A stretch of 64,000 nt of DNA, from assembly GCA_934217675.1 (NCBI GenBank), contig CAKQCV010000003.1, forward strand, positions 32,117 through 96,116, given 5' to 3'. This document shows positions 8,469 to 18,688 of this stretch, one piece after another. Position 1 is the first letter of the stretch. Every line of letters begins with the position of its first letter. Under the pieces are notes generated by a model. That model was not told the DNA's origin. It did not search any database and saw nothing but the letters and a program-made list of their open reading frames with translations. The translations under genes were made by a program, and so were the position numbers. Source of the stretch: an uncultured Prevotella sp. Lineage in GTDB: Bacteria; Bacteroidota; Bacteroidia; Bacteroidales; Bacteroidaceae.

Positions 8469-11400
8469 ATGAACAAATATGACGTAAACAGAAAGAACCT
8501 GTATGACGACCTTATCAATATGGGGTATTTCAGAGACGAGGACGGCTCAATCAATTTCTCGTTAGAAGACTTTTGTGAGGGTATGTCTGACGAGGAATCT
8601 GTGAGAGTGCTTTACTCTAATCTTATCGAAGATGGGTTCTATCGTGATGAGAATGGTGAGGTTACTCTCTCGGAAGAAGACTTCGTGAAGAATCTTGTAG
8701 AAAAGAAAGAAAAAAGAGAATATTATCCACTGACCGAAAATCAGCGTGGTTTGTATGTGGACTGGGATTTGAACCCTGACGCTCTGCAATACAATATACC
8801 AAGCGTGAAGAAGATGGAAGGCATTGACGCAGAAACACTGCGTCAAGCTTTGGTCAGCGTGGTAAACGCTCATCCGTATATGAAGACGCACATGGCTCAG
8901 AAGGATGAAGACATAGTGCAGTTGAGACTGGATGATGACGAACCGGAGGTTTTGGTAACAGAACTGTCGGCTGAGCCCGACTCTAATTTCTTCCAGAGCA
9001 GAGTGCGCCCGTTCGACTTACTGAACGACCATTTGTATAGACTTGAGATTTACAATACTCCAAAGGCTTTATATCTCTTTACTGACTTTCACCATATTAT
9101 CTTTGACGGTGTGTCGACGATGGTTTTCTCTATGGACCTGCAAAGAGCTTTGGCTGGCGAGACATTGGAAGAAGAGAGCTACTCGGCTTTCGACAATGCA
9201 CTGGAGGAGCAGGCAATGGTTCAGTCGGAGAAATATGATGAGGCAGAGAAGTATTTCGACGGATTGCTGTCTGACTTTGAAGTGGCTTCATATCCGCATT
9301 CGGTAAAACCAGACACACAGAAGCCGGGAAACAAAACAGCTAATGTGGTGGTTGCTGGTGAGAGTATATCAAAATACTGTCAGCAGCAGGGTGTTACCCT
9401 GAACAGTTTCTTTATGGCAAACGTGATGCAGGTGATGCATAGGTTGCTGAGAGAAAAAGATCTCTTTATCACTTCTATCTCTAACGGTAGAGAGTCGTTT
9501 GACTTGCAGAATGCAGTGGGTATGTTTGTGAAGACACTACCCGTAGTGTCGCATGCAAACGGACAGACTGTGAAGGATGCGGTGAAAGATATGCAGCAGC
9601 AGTATCTTGAGACGCAAGACAATGAAATATATTCATATACAAAGATTGTAGAGAAGTATAACGTTCGCTCAGAGGTGTTGTTCGCTTTCCAGGGCGGTGT
9701 GACTTCTGCAGATGATTATATATCAGAGGAAAGCGATGAGCCTGTGGTATTGACACTGGACACAGTGAAGATGCCGCTGATGATACAAATATTTCCAAAG
9801 GGAAATGATTTCGTAATCAATCTTGAATATGACTCGTCGCTTTATTGTAACTTGGATATGAAGCGTCTGGGTAAAGCTATGAAGTGTTTCCTTGAATACG
9901 CTGCGGCTAATCCTGATGTGGCATGCAATAATGTTCCGCTTGTTGATGAGGAAGACAAAAAAGCTCTTTTGGAATTAGGAAAGGGAGAGGAACTCGCCTA
10001 CGACAAGTCGGAAACGCTTGTGGACTTGTTTCGCAAGCAGGCTGCTGCGACACCTGATTCGGTGGCTGTGGTATACAACGGTAAAAGTTTCACTTACTCT
10101 GAATTAGACAAGTTGACCGATCGTCTGGCTGTTAAACTCGCATCTATGGGAGTTAAACCAGAGATGGCTGTAGGTGTCATGATAGACCGCTCGGAGTATA
10201 TGTTCGTATATCCGATGGCTATAATGAAAGCCGGTGGAGCATACATGCCGTTAGACAGCCACTTCCCGGAGGAACGTCTTTCTTATATGTGTGAAGATGC
10301 TGGGGTAGACTTGATATTGGCAGACGACGGACTTGTAAAGGAGGCTATGCCAAGCTTCAAGGGTAGAGTATTTGAAAAGTCGGAAATGGCATCGCTTCCA
10401 GAAGTTTCTGATAATGATGTTGAGGCTCTGCCTAAGGCACAACCAAACAATATGTATGTGGTATTGTATACTTCAGGTTCAACAGGAAAACCTAAGGGAT
10501 GTGTGCTGGAGCATCACAATATTGTGAATTTCTGTCATTGGTATGTGCATGAATTCAATGTAACAGCCAAAGACCGGAGTGCGGCTTATGCCAACTTTGG
10601 ATTTGATGCCCACATGATGGACCTGTATCCTGTGTTGTCGGTAGGTGCTTCGGTTTATATCATACCGTCGGACATGAGACTGGATTTGGCGGCTATGAAC
10701 GATTACATAGAAGAAAACAAGCTTACTATAAGTTTCTTTACAACACAGATAGGTATACAGCTTGCCACACTATACAAGAACAGTTCATTCAGAACGGTTT
10801 CTATTGGAGGTGAAAAGTATATACCAATCAAGAAGCCGGCTTATGATTTGTATAACGGCTATGGACCAACCGAGTGTACGCTCTATTCTACAACATATAA
10901 GATAAAAAGCGACTATGAAGATGCTCCAATAGGAAAGCCGTTGGCAAATTACAGACTGTATATTGTTGATGCATCAATGAATCTTGTTCCGAGAGGATGT
11001 GCCGGTGAACTGTGTGTAGCCGGTGAAGGAGTGTCGAGAGAGTATCTTAACAATCCGGAGATGACACAGGCTAAATACGTGGTGATTGGCGGTGAGAGAA
11101 TGTATCGCACCGGTGATTTGGTGCGTTGGAACGATGACGGTGATATCGTCTTCTTGGGAAGAATAGACAATCAGGTTAAACTGCGTGGCTTGCGCATTGA
11201 GCTGGGCGAGATTGAGGCAAGAGCCTTGCAACTGGCAGACATTAAAGAGGTGTGTGTTGACGTGAAGGAAATTGGCGGAATGCAGAACCTTGTATGTTAT
11301 TACAGCGAGAAAGAAGGCTGTCAGTTGGATGATGAAAAACTCAGAAACTGGTTGTCGGAAACATTGACAGACTTCATGGTTCCTGAGATTTACGTCAAGA

Positions 11401-14400
11401 TGGATACCTTGCCTCTCACACCAAATGGAAAGGTGAACAGAAGAGCTTTGCCTGTGCCAGAGGTTGAAGTTGACTTGGGAGAAATCATTGCTCCTGAAAC
11501 TGAGCAGGAGAAGCAACTGTTCGACATCGTTAGTGTGCTGCTGAAGACATCATCTTTCGGTGTGACAACAAATCTGATTACTGTAGGTATGACCTCTCTG
11601 TCTGCTATGCGTCTGAGTGCGATAGTAAACAAAGAGATGGGACTGATAATCCCGACAAAGCAGATAATGAAGAATCCGACAATCCGTGGAATGATAAATT
11701 GCCTGGATGAGGACTACAAAACAGAAACAACAGTATTTGAGAAACGCGATTATTATCCTATTACCGAGAACCAGCGTGGTATAATCCTGGATTGGGAAAT
11801 GAATCGTGAAACTACCCAATACAATATACCGTCTGTCAGAAAGATAAAGAACATCGATGCTGATACCCTTGCACAAGCTTTGGAGAAAGTTGTAAAGGCA
11901 CATCCTTATGTGAATACACATTTTGAAATGAAGGATGGTGATGTTGTGCAATTGTGTTTAGACAACGCACCTGCTAATATTACTATAGACAAGCTGGCGG
12001 AAGAGCCGACAATCGATTTCCTGCAAGGATTGGTACGCCCATTTGATTTGTTCAACGGACCGTTGTATAGATTGGAGATATATCAAACGGAAAGTGCTGT
12101 ATATCTGTTCCAGGATTTCCATCATAGCATCTTCGACGGTGTGTCGGATATGGTGTTCATGCAAGATCTGAAGACTGCTTTGCAGGGATTGGATATAGAA
12201 CAAGAACAGCATACATATTTTGAGCATGCTGTTGAAGAAGAGAAGATGATGCACGATGAGGCTTTCACAAAGGCAGAAAGCTATTTCGACAATTTGCTCT
12301 CATCGGCAGAGTCTACCGTTTATCCGCACAGCAGTGAAGGCACAACCGACTCAGAGTATGGGAAGTTTGAATTTAAGATTCCAAGTGATTCTGTAGAGAA
12401 CTTCAGCAGAGTGAATGGAGTTACAGCCAATGCTTATTTCTTGACGATATTTACTCAGGTGCTGCATCGTATCACACGCGAGGAAAGTGTGCTTATCAGC
12501 ACTATTGACAACGGACGTCCTGACGTGAGATGGATGAATACCTTTGGAATGTTCGTAAAGACATATCCTATCGTCAGCACTCTGAACATAAAGGAAGCAC
12601 ACTCTACAACAATTGCCGCACAGACAAAGACAATGCAAGAGCAGTTGTTGAAGACTGAGGAAAATGGATTCTATCCATTTACATATATTGCGGAGCGTCA
12701 TCATATCCGTCCGGAGATACTCTTTGTGTTCCACGGCAACATGATGACAGACGAGGAGAACACCGATGTTGAGACAATAAAAGTGAGTCCAGACACTGTT
12801 AAGATGCCATTGACATTGACTCTGTTCAACAACGGAAGCGATAACTATACTGCTCTGTTGATTTATAATCCTAAATTATATTCGGAAGCCGATATGAAGC
12901 GTTTGGCTTCTGCATTCCGCTCTGCTGCTCTCAATTCGCTGAACACACCATCGATAGCTGATATCTCGATGCTGAGCGAAACTGATGAGGCACAGTTGGA
13001 AAACTTCCATTCAACTGCCAAGAGCGATATCCCTTACACATTGTTCTATCAGCCGATAGAAGAAAACGCAGTGAAGTATGCCGACAGGGTAGCCTTGATA
13101 GCAAAGGACAGAACGCTTACATTTGCAGAGTTGAACGTTGAGGCTAACCGTGTGGCACATGCCTTGATGCGCAAGGGAGTGAAGCGTGGTGATAGGGTAG
13201 TATTGCTGTTGCCGAGAAGAAGTGCCGTTATTGTGAGCATGTTCGGTGTCAGCAAGACTGGTGCTGCATATATACCATGCGACCCTGCATATCCTGCAGA
13301 TCGCATCAACTTGATTCTTACTGACTCTGAAGCTCAGTATGTAATTACAACAAAAGAGCATTTGGCTGATTATCCAGAAGGAAAGGGCATTGACATTGAC
13401 GATATTTACATGACTGATGCTTTGCCTGGTGATGATGAGAATCCTGGAGTAGATGTCAGTCCGGAAGATTTGGCTTATCTGATATACACGTCAGGTTCAA
13501 CAGGACGCCCTAAGGGAGTTATGCTCCGGCATATAGGTATTGCAAATTATCTGTACGACCATCCGGCTAATGTACATATCCGTGGATTGAAAGAACTGGA
13601 TGTGAAATCGTTCGTTTCTATCACAACCCTGTCGTTCGATATGTCGTTGAAGGAGTTTGCAGGTTCGTTGTTTAATGGCATAACATCAATATTGGCAGAT
13701 GAACAAGAAGTGATGGATGCTTCGCTATTGGCAAAATTGATGAACAAATACCATGCAGAGGGAATAAACGGCACATGCTCACGCCTCTTGACTTATATGG
13801 AACTTGACGAATTCTGCGAGGCTTTGTCTCATTGTAAGGTGGTATGGTCTGGTGGAGAGAAATATCCAATGACACTTCTTACAAAGCTACAGAAGATGGG
13901 TGTGCATATATTCAATACCTATGGACCTACCGAGATAACGGTATCTTCAAATATTAAAGATTTAACACATAGCCATAAGGTTACTGTGGGACATCCGCTG
14001 TTGAACTACGAGGAGTTTATTGTTGATATCTTCGATAATGAACTGCCACAAGGATTCACCGGAGAGCTGTTGATTGGCGGACTGGGTGTAGCTAAAGGTT
14101 ATAACAACCTGCCGGAGATGACAGAGCAGCGCTTTGTAGAATATAAAGGTATCAGAGTGTATCGCTCAGGTGACTTGGCTTGTTGGCAACCAGATGGCGA
14201 TGTAGAGATTCTGGGACGTAACGACAGCCAGGTAAAACTGAGAGGCTTCCGCGTGGAGCTCGGTGAGATAGAGGGACTGGCTTCCACTTTCGATGGAATC
14301 ATGCAAGTTGTTGCCGATGTAAAGGAAATTGGATCGGCTCAACATCTATGCCTGTACTACACTTCGGATAAAGAAATTGACAGCGAGGAACTGAAAGAGT

Positions 14401-17400
14401 TCTTGGCTAATTCTTTGACCGAATATATGGTGCCTACGGTATATATGCAAATAGACAGTATTCCTCTGACACCTAACGGCAAGACAAACCGTAAGGCTCT
14501 GCCTATTCCTCAGTTGAAACAGGAAGAAATAATTGCGCCTGAAACTCCAGAGGAGGAACAGATGCTTGATGTTGTAAAGCAGCTGCTGAAGCTTGATGAA
14601 CTTGGCGTTACAACAAATCTCGTTCCGTTTGGACTAAGCTCAATAGCTTCAATGCGACTTTCAGCCATGCTCTTACAACGTCATGGTGTGAAGTTGGCTG
14701 TTAAGGATATTTTGGAACATCCTACAGTGCGTGAGATGGTTGCCATGTCAGAAACTGCCGATAAAGAACAGCAACTGAAGCCGTATCCTGTTCAGGAGTG
14801 TTATCCAATGTCAGAGTCGCAGAAAGGAATGTTTGTAGACTGGATGATGAATCCAAATGGCTTGCAGTATAACATTCCTATACTGATACGTTATAAGGAA
14901 TTAGACATAGAGCGCATCAAGCAAGCTATACAGGCAATTGGTGAGGCGCATCCTTATATAAAGGCACGACTGGAGCAGCGTGGAGAGAGTGTTGTGCAGG
15001 TGCGTAATGATGATGCACAGATGATTGTAGAAGAGGAGGTTCTTGACTTTGAGCCAACACGACAGTATTTCCAGGAGCATCTGCGTCCGTTCGATTTGCT
15101 GCACGATGTGTTGTATAGATTCAAAATATATACCACTCCGTCATACTATTATCTGTTCTTTGATATACACCATGTAATAAGCGATGGTACCAGCAACTTT
15201 GTGTTGGCACATGAACTGGAGCGTGCATATCGTGGAGAACAGCTGAAGAAGGAAGAGTATACAGCTTTCGACCGTGCTATTGATGAAGAGAAGATAATGC
15301 TGTCGGAGCGTGGAAAGAAAGCTGAGGAGTATTTCGATAACTTGGTCGGAGGTATTGATGCCACGGTATATCCTCATTCTGCAACGTTAGACAATAAAGG
15401 CATATACGGACAGTTCTCTGAAGAGATAGAGTCGAAGGATATTGAAGCATTCTGCCAGAAATATTCTATCGCTCCAAGTTGCTTCTTCTTGACTGTGTTC
15501 CATAATGTGCTGCATCGTGTTACACGTGAAGACAACACTTTGGTTTACTTTATCAGTAACGGACGTTCAGAAATTCAGTTCGAGAACTTCTTTGGAGTAT
15601 TGGTAAAGACCATGCCTACTGTGTTCCATGACTTCAACTCTGATGTGGCATCTGCTGCAAAAGCAATGCACAAACAGATGCTCAACACTATATCGTACGA
15701 CTTCTATCCATTCACGAAGATGGTGGAACGCCATGGCTTGAAGGCTGAGATCCTGTATAACTACTTTGTTGATTTGCAGACTAACCTTGTTCTTGATGAC
15801 CATGTTCAAGAGTCTATAGGTTTGGATTGGGATACTCCTAAGACACCGCTGTCGCTCACGATGGTAAAGAATGAAGCTGGCAACTTTGAGGCAATCATTG
15901 AATATGACGCACGATTGTATAATGATGCCGATATGCATGTATTGGCTAAGGCTTTGCATAATTTCGCTGTTAATAGCACACGACCGGAGTGCAAGCAGCT
16001 GAACAATGTTTCGATGCTGTCGGAGGAGCAGACTAAAGACATCGTAACTTTGTCTACCGGACTTACGGTTGACCATAATTTGGATGAGACCGTGACGAAT
16101 GCCATTGTGCGCCGTGCAAAAGAACAGCCTGACGCATGTGCAATAGTTGATTCTAAAGGAAAGACCACATACGGAGAATTGGATAGAAAGTCGAATATAA
16201 TAGCCCATCTGTTGCTGGAAGCAGGCGTTAAGCCAAACCAGTTCGTTGCACTCATGATGGACAGAACAAGCGATTTCCAAGTATCAGTAATGGGTATCCA
16301 CAAGGCTGCTGCTGCATACACGCCACTCGACACAGATTATCCGAATGAGCGCATCAGCTATATGCTGAAAGACTCTGAGGCAACAATCCTTATATCAAAA
16401 CATTCTGTTATAGAGCAGAAGATGCAAGATGGTGCATTGGATCTTGAGGGCTTGAACATTATTTACATAGACGATGTTGACTTCTCTGCAGATGCTTCAC
16501 CTATTGATTTGTCTACTCCAGAGGGATTGGCATATATGATATACACATCCGGTTCTACAGGTAATCCTAAGGGAGTGATGCTTCACCACAAGGGACTGAA
16601 GAACTTTACAGAGTCGTTGATTGAGGCTGAGTTCCTCACTTCAAGAGACCGTATCGCCTGCCATCGTGCCTTCTCGTTTGATGCTCATATTGGTGACCTT
16701 TATCCTATCTTGGTTGCTGGAGGCGAGATGCACATCATGCCTTCTGAAATACGTAAGGATTTGCAGTTGATATATGAGTTCCTGGTTGAACACAGAATAA
16801 CAGGTGCAGGATTCACAACATCGTTGATGATGTTGCTGATAAACAATTATGATTTGCAGTTGAGATTCCTTACGGCTGGTGGTGAAAAACTGTCGGGAGT
16901 GAAGAGCGACAGCATACGTATCATAAATGAGTATGGTCCTACGGAATGTACCAACGACTCTACTCTCTATATTATCCGTCCGGGATTGGAAATAGAGAAT
17001 ATTCCTATTGGTCGTCCGTTGCCTAACACATATTCGTTTGTCGTGGATTTGGAAGGCAATCTTGTTCCGCAAGGTATATCCGGAGAGCTGTGTGTAGCAG
17101 GAGTTCAGGTGGGTCGTGGATATTGGAATCTGCCAGAGCAAACGGCAAAAGTGTTCACTTCTTGCCCATTCTTGCCAAACGACGAGAATGGAAACCCTGT
17201 CAGAATGTATCATACAGGCGACCTTGTATGCTATAATCAAAATGGCGACCTTGAATATATGGGACGTATTGACGGACAAGTCAAGTTGCGTGGCTTCCGT
17301 ATTGAGGTAGGAGAGATTGAAGCTGTGGCATTGCAGTATAAGAATATGAAATATGCTGTAGCCAAGGTTTGTGAGGTTAATGGAAACAAGCAGCTCGTGT

Positions 17401-18611
17401 TGTATTATTCAACCAACGACAATGTGCCTATTGATGGTGATGTCCTATATGATTATCTGGATGCTTCACAGTTGGCTAAATATATGTTGCCAGACATCTT
17501 CATGCAGTTGCCACAAATGCCACTGTTGCCAAACGGAAAGGTGAACAGAAAGAATCTGCCAGCACCAGTGGTTGCAAGCAATATAGAATGTGTGGAGCCT
17601 CAGAACGAGAAAGAGTATCGCTTGCTGAAGATTGCCCGCGACTTGCTGAATAGGGATGATTTTGGCGTGACAAACGATTTGCGTAAGTTGGGCTTAACAT
17701 CATTGCTCGCAATGAAGATGCTGGCAATGGCTTCAACTTATAATATAAACTTGAAAGTTGGCGACTTGCTGAAATATCGCAGCATACGCAAGCTTCTCGG
17801 CAATTCGATGTCTCTATCGTGCTGGGTTAACAAGCCAGAGGCAGGAAAGCCGATTGTCGTGTTCATCCATGGAGTAACAAACTTCAATCAGTCTAAGGCA
17901 TACATAGATGCTTTGTCGCAACATTATTCTGTATATCAGATAGAGAACATCACCGACCATTACGATGTGTTGTTTAATGGTGACGACATTGAAGAAGTGG
18001 CAGAGATGTATTCAACTCTTATCGAAACATTCTTGGGCGACGACACACAGATATATGCTTTCACTGGCCATAGTTTTGGTGGAGAGTTGGCTTATCGCAC
18101 GATGTTGAAGTGGAGCGAGAAAACAGGTCAGAAACCGAAACTGCTTATGCTCGACACCCGTTGGTCGGGAATGGCAAAACATTTGGATTTGTTTACCCGA
18201 CTCATTGATAGCTTGCCAGAAGATATATTATCGTCGGAGAGCGGTGAGAATCTGAAGATGCAGGCAAAACATAGCCATGTATATGCAGAGTTGGCTTCAA
18301 AGAATGAACTTCCGGCATATGACGGTTGCGTTATTTATGAGCGTGCTATGCAGGCTAATGTTGATTTGAAGGTTATCAAGGAGCGTTTGCAGCAATTGTT
18401 GGCTGAGAAGGGATATGACTTGAGTGTCATTCCTGAAGACTTGCTGCAGGAGTTCGACGACACGCAAGTGATTGACAACAGTGAGTTCTGGCGTGAGCAT
18501 ACTTCATCATCCGACAAGTTCTTCTGTAGACAGATAGACAGCAGCCATAATGGAATGTTGTCGAAAGAGTTTGTTGATTCGTATGTTGACGACTTGACAA
18601 GCAAGGATTAA
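8469..18611 (+). CDS. Non-ribosomal peptide synthetase 2 (C-A-T-C-A-T-C-A-T-TE, modules 3-5)
   Basis: This 3380-aa terminal synthetase starts with an acidic 80-residue region holding two copies of a 25-residue motif (11-35 and 48-72), which looks like a duplicated docking domain. Three modules follow. Module 3: C HHIIFDG at 208, A YTSGSTGKPKG at 667, T serine 1043. Module 4: C HHSIFDG at 1218, A at 1673, T serine 2058. Module 5: C HHVISDG at 2234, A at 2692, T serine 3078. A type-I thioesterase ends the protein, with GHSFGG (Ser3202), probable Asp3229 and His3360, and should release the peptide by hydrolysis or cyclisation. All condensation motifs are intact. Carriers 3-5 have GMTSL, GLSSI and GLTSL in place of LGGHSL. 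By-eye selectivity residues are D-A-M-F-S-G-G-L-Y (A3, aliphatic-like), D-M-K-N-W-G-T-V-S (A4, polar, some likeness to Orn codes) and D-A-G-G-T-G-E-N-D (A5, no match). Substrates remain unassigned. The gene shares an operon with NRPS 1. Confidence 0.96.
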   Translation: MNKYDVNRKNLYDDLINMGYFRDEDGSINFSLEDFCEGMSDEESVRVLYSNLIEDGFYRDENGEVTLSEEDFVKNLVEKKEKREYYPLTENQRGLYVDWDLNPDALQYNIPSVKKMEGIDAETLRQALVSVVNAHPYMKTHMAQKDEDIVQLRLDDDEPEVLVTELSAEPDSNFFQSRVRPFDLLNDHLYRLEIYNTPKALYLFTDFHHIIFDGVSTMVFSMDLQRALAGETLEEESYSAFDNALEEQAMVQSEKYDEAEKYFDGLLSDFEVASYPHSVKPDTQKPGNKTANVVVAGESISKYCQQQGVTLNSFFMANVMQVMHRLLREKDLFITSISNGRESFDLQNAVGMFVKTLPVVSHANGQTVKDAVKDMQQQYLETQDNEIYSYTKIVEKYNVRSEVLFAFQGGVTSADDYISEESDEPVVLTLDTVKMPLMIQIFPKGNDFVINLEYDSSLYCNLDMKRLGKAMKCFLEYAAANPDVACNNVPLVDEEDKKALLELGKGEELAYDKSETLVDLFRKQAAATPDSVAVVYNGKSFTYSELDKLTDRLAVKLASMGVKPEMAVGVMIDRSEYMFVYPMAIMKAGGAYMPLDSHFPEERLSYMCEDAGVDLILADDGLVKEAMPSFKGRVFEKSEMASLPEVSDNDVEALPKAQPNNMYVVLYTSGSTGKPKGCVLEHHNIVNFCHWYVHEFNVTAKDRSAAYANFGFDAHMMDLYPVLSVGASVYIIPSDMRLDLAAMNDYIEENKLTISFFTTQIGIQLATLYKNSSFRTVSIGGEKYIPIKKPAYDLYNGYGPTECTLYSTTYKIKSDYEDAPIGKPLANYRLYIVDASMNLVPRGCAGELCVAGEGVSREYLNNPEMTQAKYVVIGGERMYRTGDLVRWNDDGDIVFLGRIDNQVKLRGLRIELGEIEARALQLADIKEVCVDVKEIGGMQNLVCYYSEKEGCQLDDEKLRNWLSETLTDFMVPEIYVKMDTLPLTPNGKVNRRALPVPEVEVDLGEIIAPETEQEKQLFDIVSVLLKTSSFGVTTNLITVGMTSLSAMRLSAIVNKEMGLIIPTKQIMKNPTIRGMINCLDEDYKTETTVFEKRDYYPITENQRGIILDWEMNRETTQYNIPSVRKIKNIDADTLAQALEKVVKAHPYVNTHFEMKDGDVVQLCLDNAPANITIDKLAEEPTIDFLQGLVRPFDLFNGPLYRLEIYQTESAVYLFQDFHHSIFDGVSDMVFMQDLKTALQGLDIEQEQHTYFEHAVEEEKMMHDEAFTKAESYFDNLLSSAESTVYPHSSEGTTDSEYGKFEFKIPSDSVENFSRVNGVTANAYFLTIFTQVLHRITREESVLISTIDNGRPDVRWMNTFGMFVKTYPIVSTLNIKEAHSTTIAAQTKTMQEQLLKTEENGFYPFTYIAERHHIRPEILFVFHGNMMTDEENTDVETIKVSPDTVKMPLTLTLFNNGSDNYTALLIYNPKLYSEADMKRLASAFRSAALNSLNTPSIADISMLSETDEAQLENFHSTAKSDIPYTLFYQPIEENAVKYADRVALIAKDRTLTFAELNVEANRVAHALMRKGVKRGDRVVLLLPRRSAVIVSMFGVSKTGAAYIPCDPAYPADRINLILTDSEAQYVITTKEHLADYPEGKGIDIDDIYMTDALPGDDENPGVDVSPEDLAYLIYTSGSTGRPKGVMLRHIGIANYLYDHPANVHIRGLKELDVKSFVSITTLSFDMSLKEFAGSLFNGITSILADEQEVMDASLLAKLMNKYHAEGINGTCSRLLTYMELDEFCEALSHCKVVWSGGEKYPMTLLTKLQKMGVHIFNTYGPTEITVSSNIKDLTHSHKVTVGHPLLNYEEFIVDIFDNELPQGFTGELLIGGLGVAKGYNNLPEMTEQRFVEYKGIRVYRSGDLACWQPDGDVEILGRNDSQVKLRGFRVELGEIEGLASTFDGIMQVVADVKEIGSAQHLCLYYTSDKEIDSEELKEFLANSLTEYMVPTVYMQIDSIPLTPNGKTNRKALPIPQLKQEEIIAPETPEEEQMLDVVKQLLKLDELGVTTNLVPFGLSSIASMRLSAMLLQRHGVKLAVKDILEHPTVREMVAMSETADKEQQLKPYPVQECYPMSESQKGMFVDWMMNPNGLQYNIPILIRYKELDIERIKQAIQAIGEAHPYIKARLEQRGESVVQVRNDDAQMIVEEEVLDFEPTRQYFQEHLRPFDLLHDVLYRFKIYTTPSYYYLFFDIHHVISDGTSNFVLAHELERAYRGEQLKKEEYTAFDRAIDEEKIMLSERGKKAEEYFDNLVGGIDATVYPHSATLDNKGIYGQFSEEIESKDIEAFCQKYSIAPSCFFLTVFHNVLHRVTREDNTLVYFISNGRSEIQFENFFGVLVKTMPTVFHDFNSDVASAAKAMHKQMLNTISYDFYPFTKMVERHGLKAEILYNYFVDLQTNLVLDDHVQESIGLDWDTPKTPLSLTMVKNEAGNFEAIIEYDARLYNDADMHVLAKALHNFAVNSTRPECKQLNNVSMLSEEQTKDIVTLSTGLTVDHNLDETVTNAIVRRAKEQPDACAIVDSKGKTTYGELDRKSNIIAHLLLEAGVKPNQFVALMMDRTSDFQVSVMGIHKAAAAYTPLDTDYPNERISYMLKDSEATILISKHSVIEQKMQDGALDLEGLNIIYIDDVDFSADASPIDLSTPEGLAYMIYTSGSTGNPKGVMLHHKGLKNFTESLIEAEFLTSRDRIACHRAFSFDAHIGDLYPILVAGGEMHIMPSEIRKDLQLIYEFLVEHRITGAGFTTSLMMLLINNYDLQLRFLTAGGEKLSGVKSDSIRIINEYGPTECTNDSTLYIIRPGLEIENIPIGRPLPNTYSFVVDLEGNLVPQGISGELCVAGVQVGRGYWNLPEQTAKVFTSCPFLPNDENGNPVRMYHTGDLVCYNQNGDLEYMGRIDGQVKLRGFRIEVGEIEAVALQYKNMKYAVAKVCEVNGNKQLVLYYSTNDNVPIDGDVLYDYLDASQLAKYMLPDIFMQLPQMPLLPNGKVNRKNLPAPVVASNIECVEPQNEKEYRLLKIARDLLNRDDFGVTNDLRKLGLTSLLAMKMLAMASTYNINLKVGDLLKYRSIRKLLGNSMSLSCWVNKPEAGKPIVVFIHGVTNFNQSKAYIDALSQHYSVYQIENITDHYDVLFNGDDIEEVAEMYSTLIETFLGDDTQIYAFTGHSFGGELAYRTMLKWSEKTGQKPKLLMLDTRWSGMAKHLDLFTRLIDSLPEDILSSESGENLKMQAKHSHVYAELASKNELPAYDGCVIYERAMQANVDLKVIKERLQQLLAEKGYDLSVIPEDLLQEFDDTQVIDNSEFWREHTSSSDKFFCRQIDSSHNGMLSKEFVDSYVDDLTSKD
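8499..8684 (+). repeat. Duplicated acidic N-terminal motif of NRPS 2 (putative docking domain)
   Basis: Residues 11-35 and 48-72 align without gaps on the pattern LYxxLIxxG(Y/F)(F/Y)RDE(D/N)Gx(I/V)x(F/L)SxEDF, with 13 of 25 positions identical and a 37-residue period. Each unit reads as helix - strand - strand - helix, similar in layout to the beta-hairpin (TubC-like) docking domains at NRPS N-termini. The whole region is strongly acidic. The domain assignment is inference from pattern and position. Confidence 0.75.
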
Positions 18612-18639
18612 GACAGATAACTTCATTTAGAAAAAGCAA

Positions 18640-18680
18640 GGAATGTTTTGGAACTGTATCCAGAACATTCCTTTTATTTA
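18640..18680 (+). terminator. Rho-independent terminator after NRPS 2, directly before the PPTase gene
   Basis: A 13-bp stem (GGAATGTTTTGGA pairing with TCCAGAACATTCC, one G-T wobble) encloses a 6-nt loop and is followed by TTTTATTTA. It ends about 9 nt before the ATG used for the phosphopantetheinyl transferase, so that gene needs read-through or a promoter inside this stretch. Confidence 0.85.
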
Positions 18681-18688
18681 ATTATGGT

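Noticed and set aside
15567..16280. 237-codon minus-strand open frame inside NRPS 2
   Set aside because: Antisense shadow of the C5/A5 region with low-complexity composition and no promoter.
702..18611. Assigning exact amino acids to the five A domains
   Set aside because: The pocket residues were aligned by eye and do not match any reference code well. Only weak tendencies can be stated.
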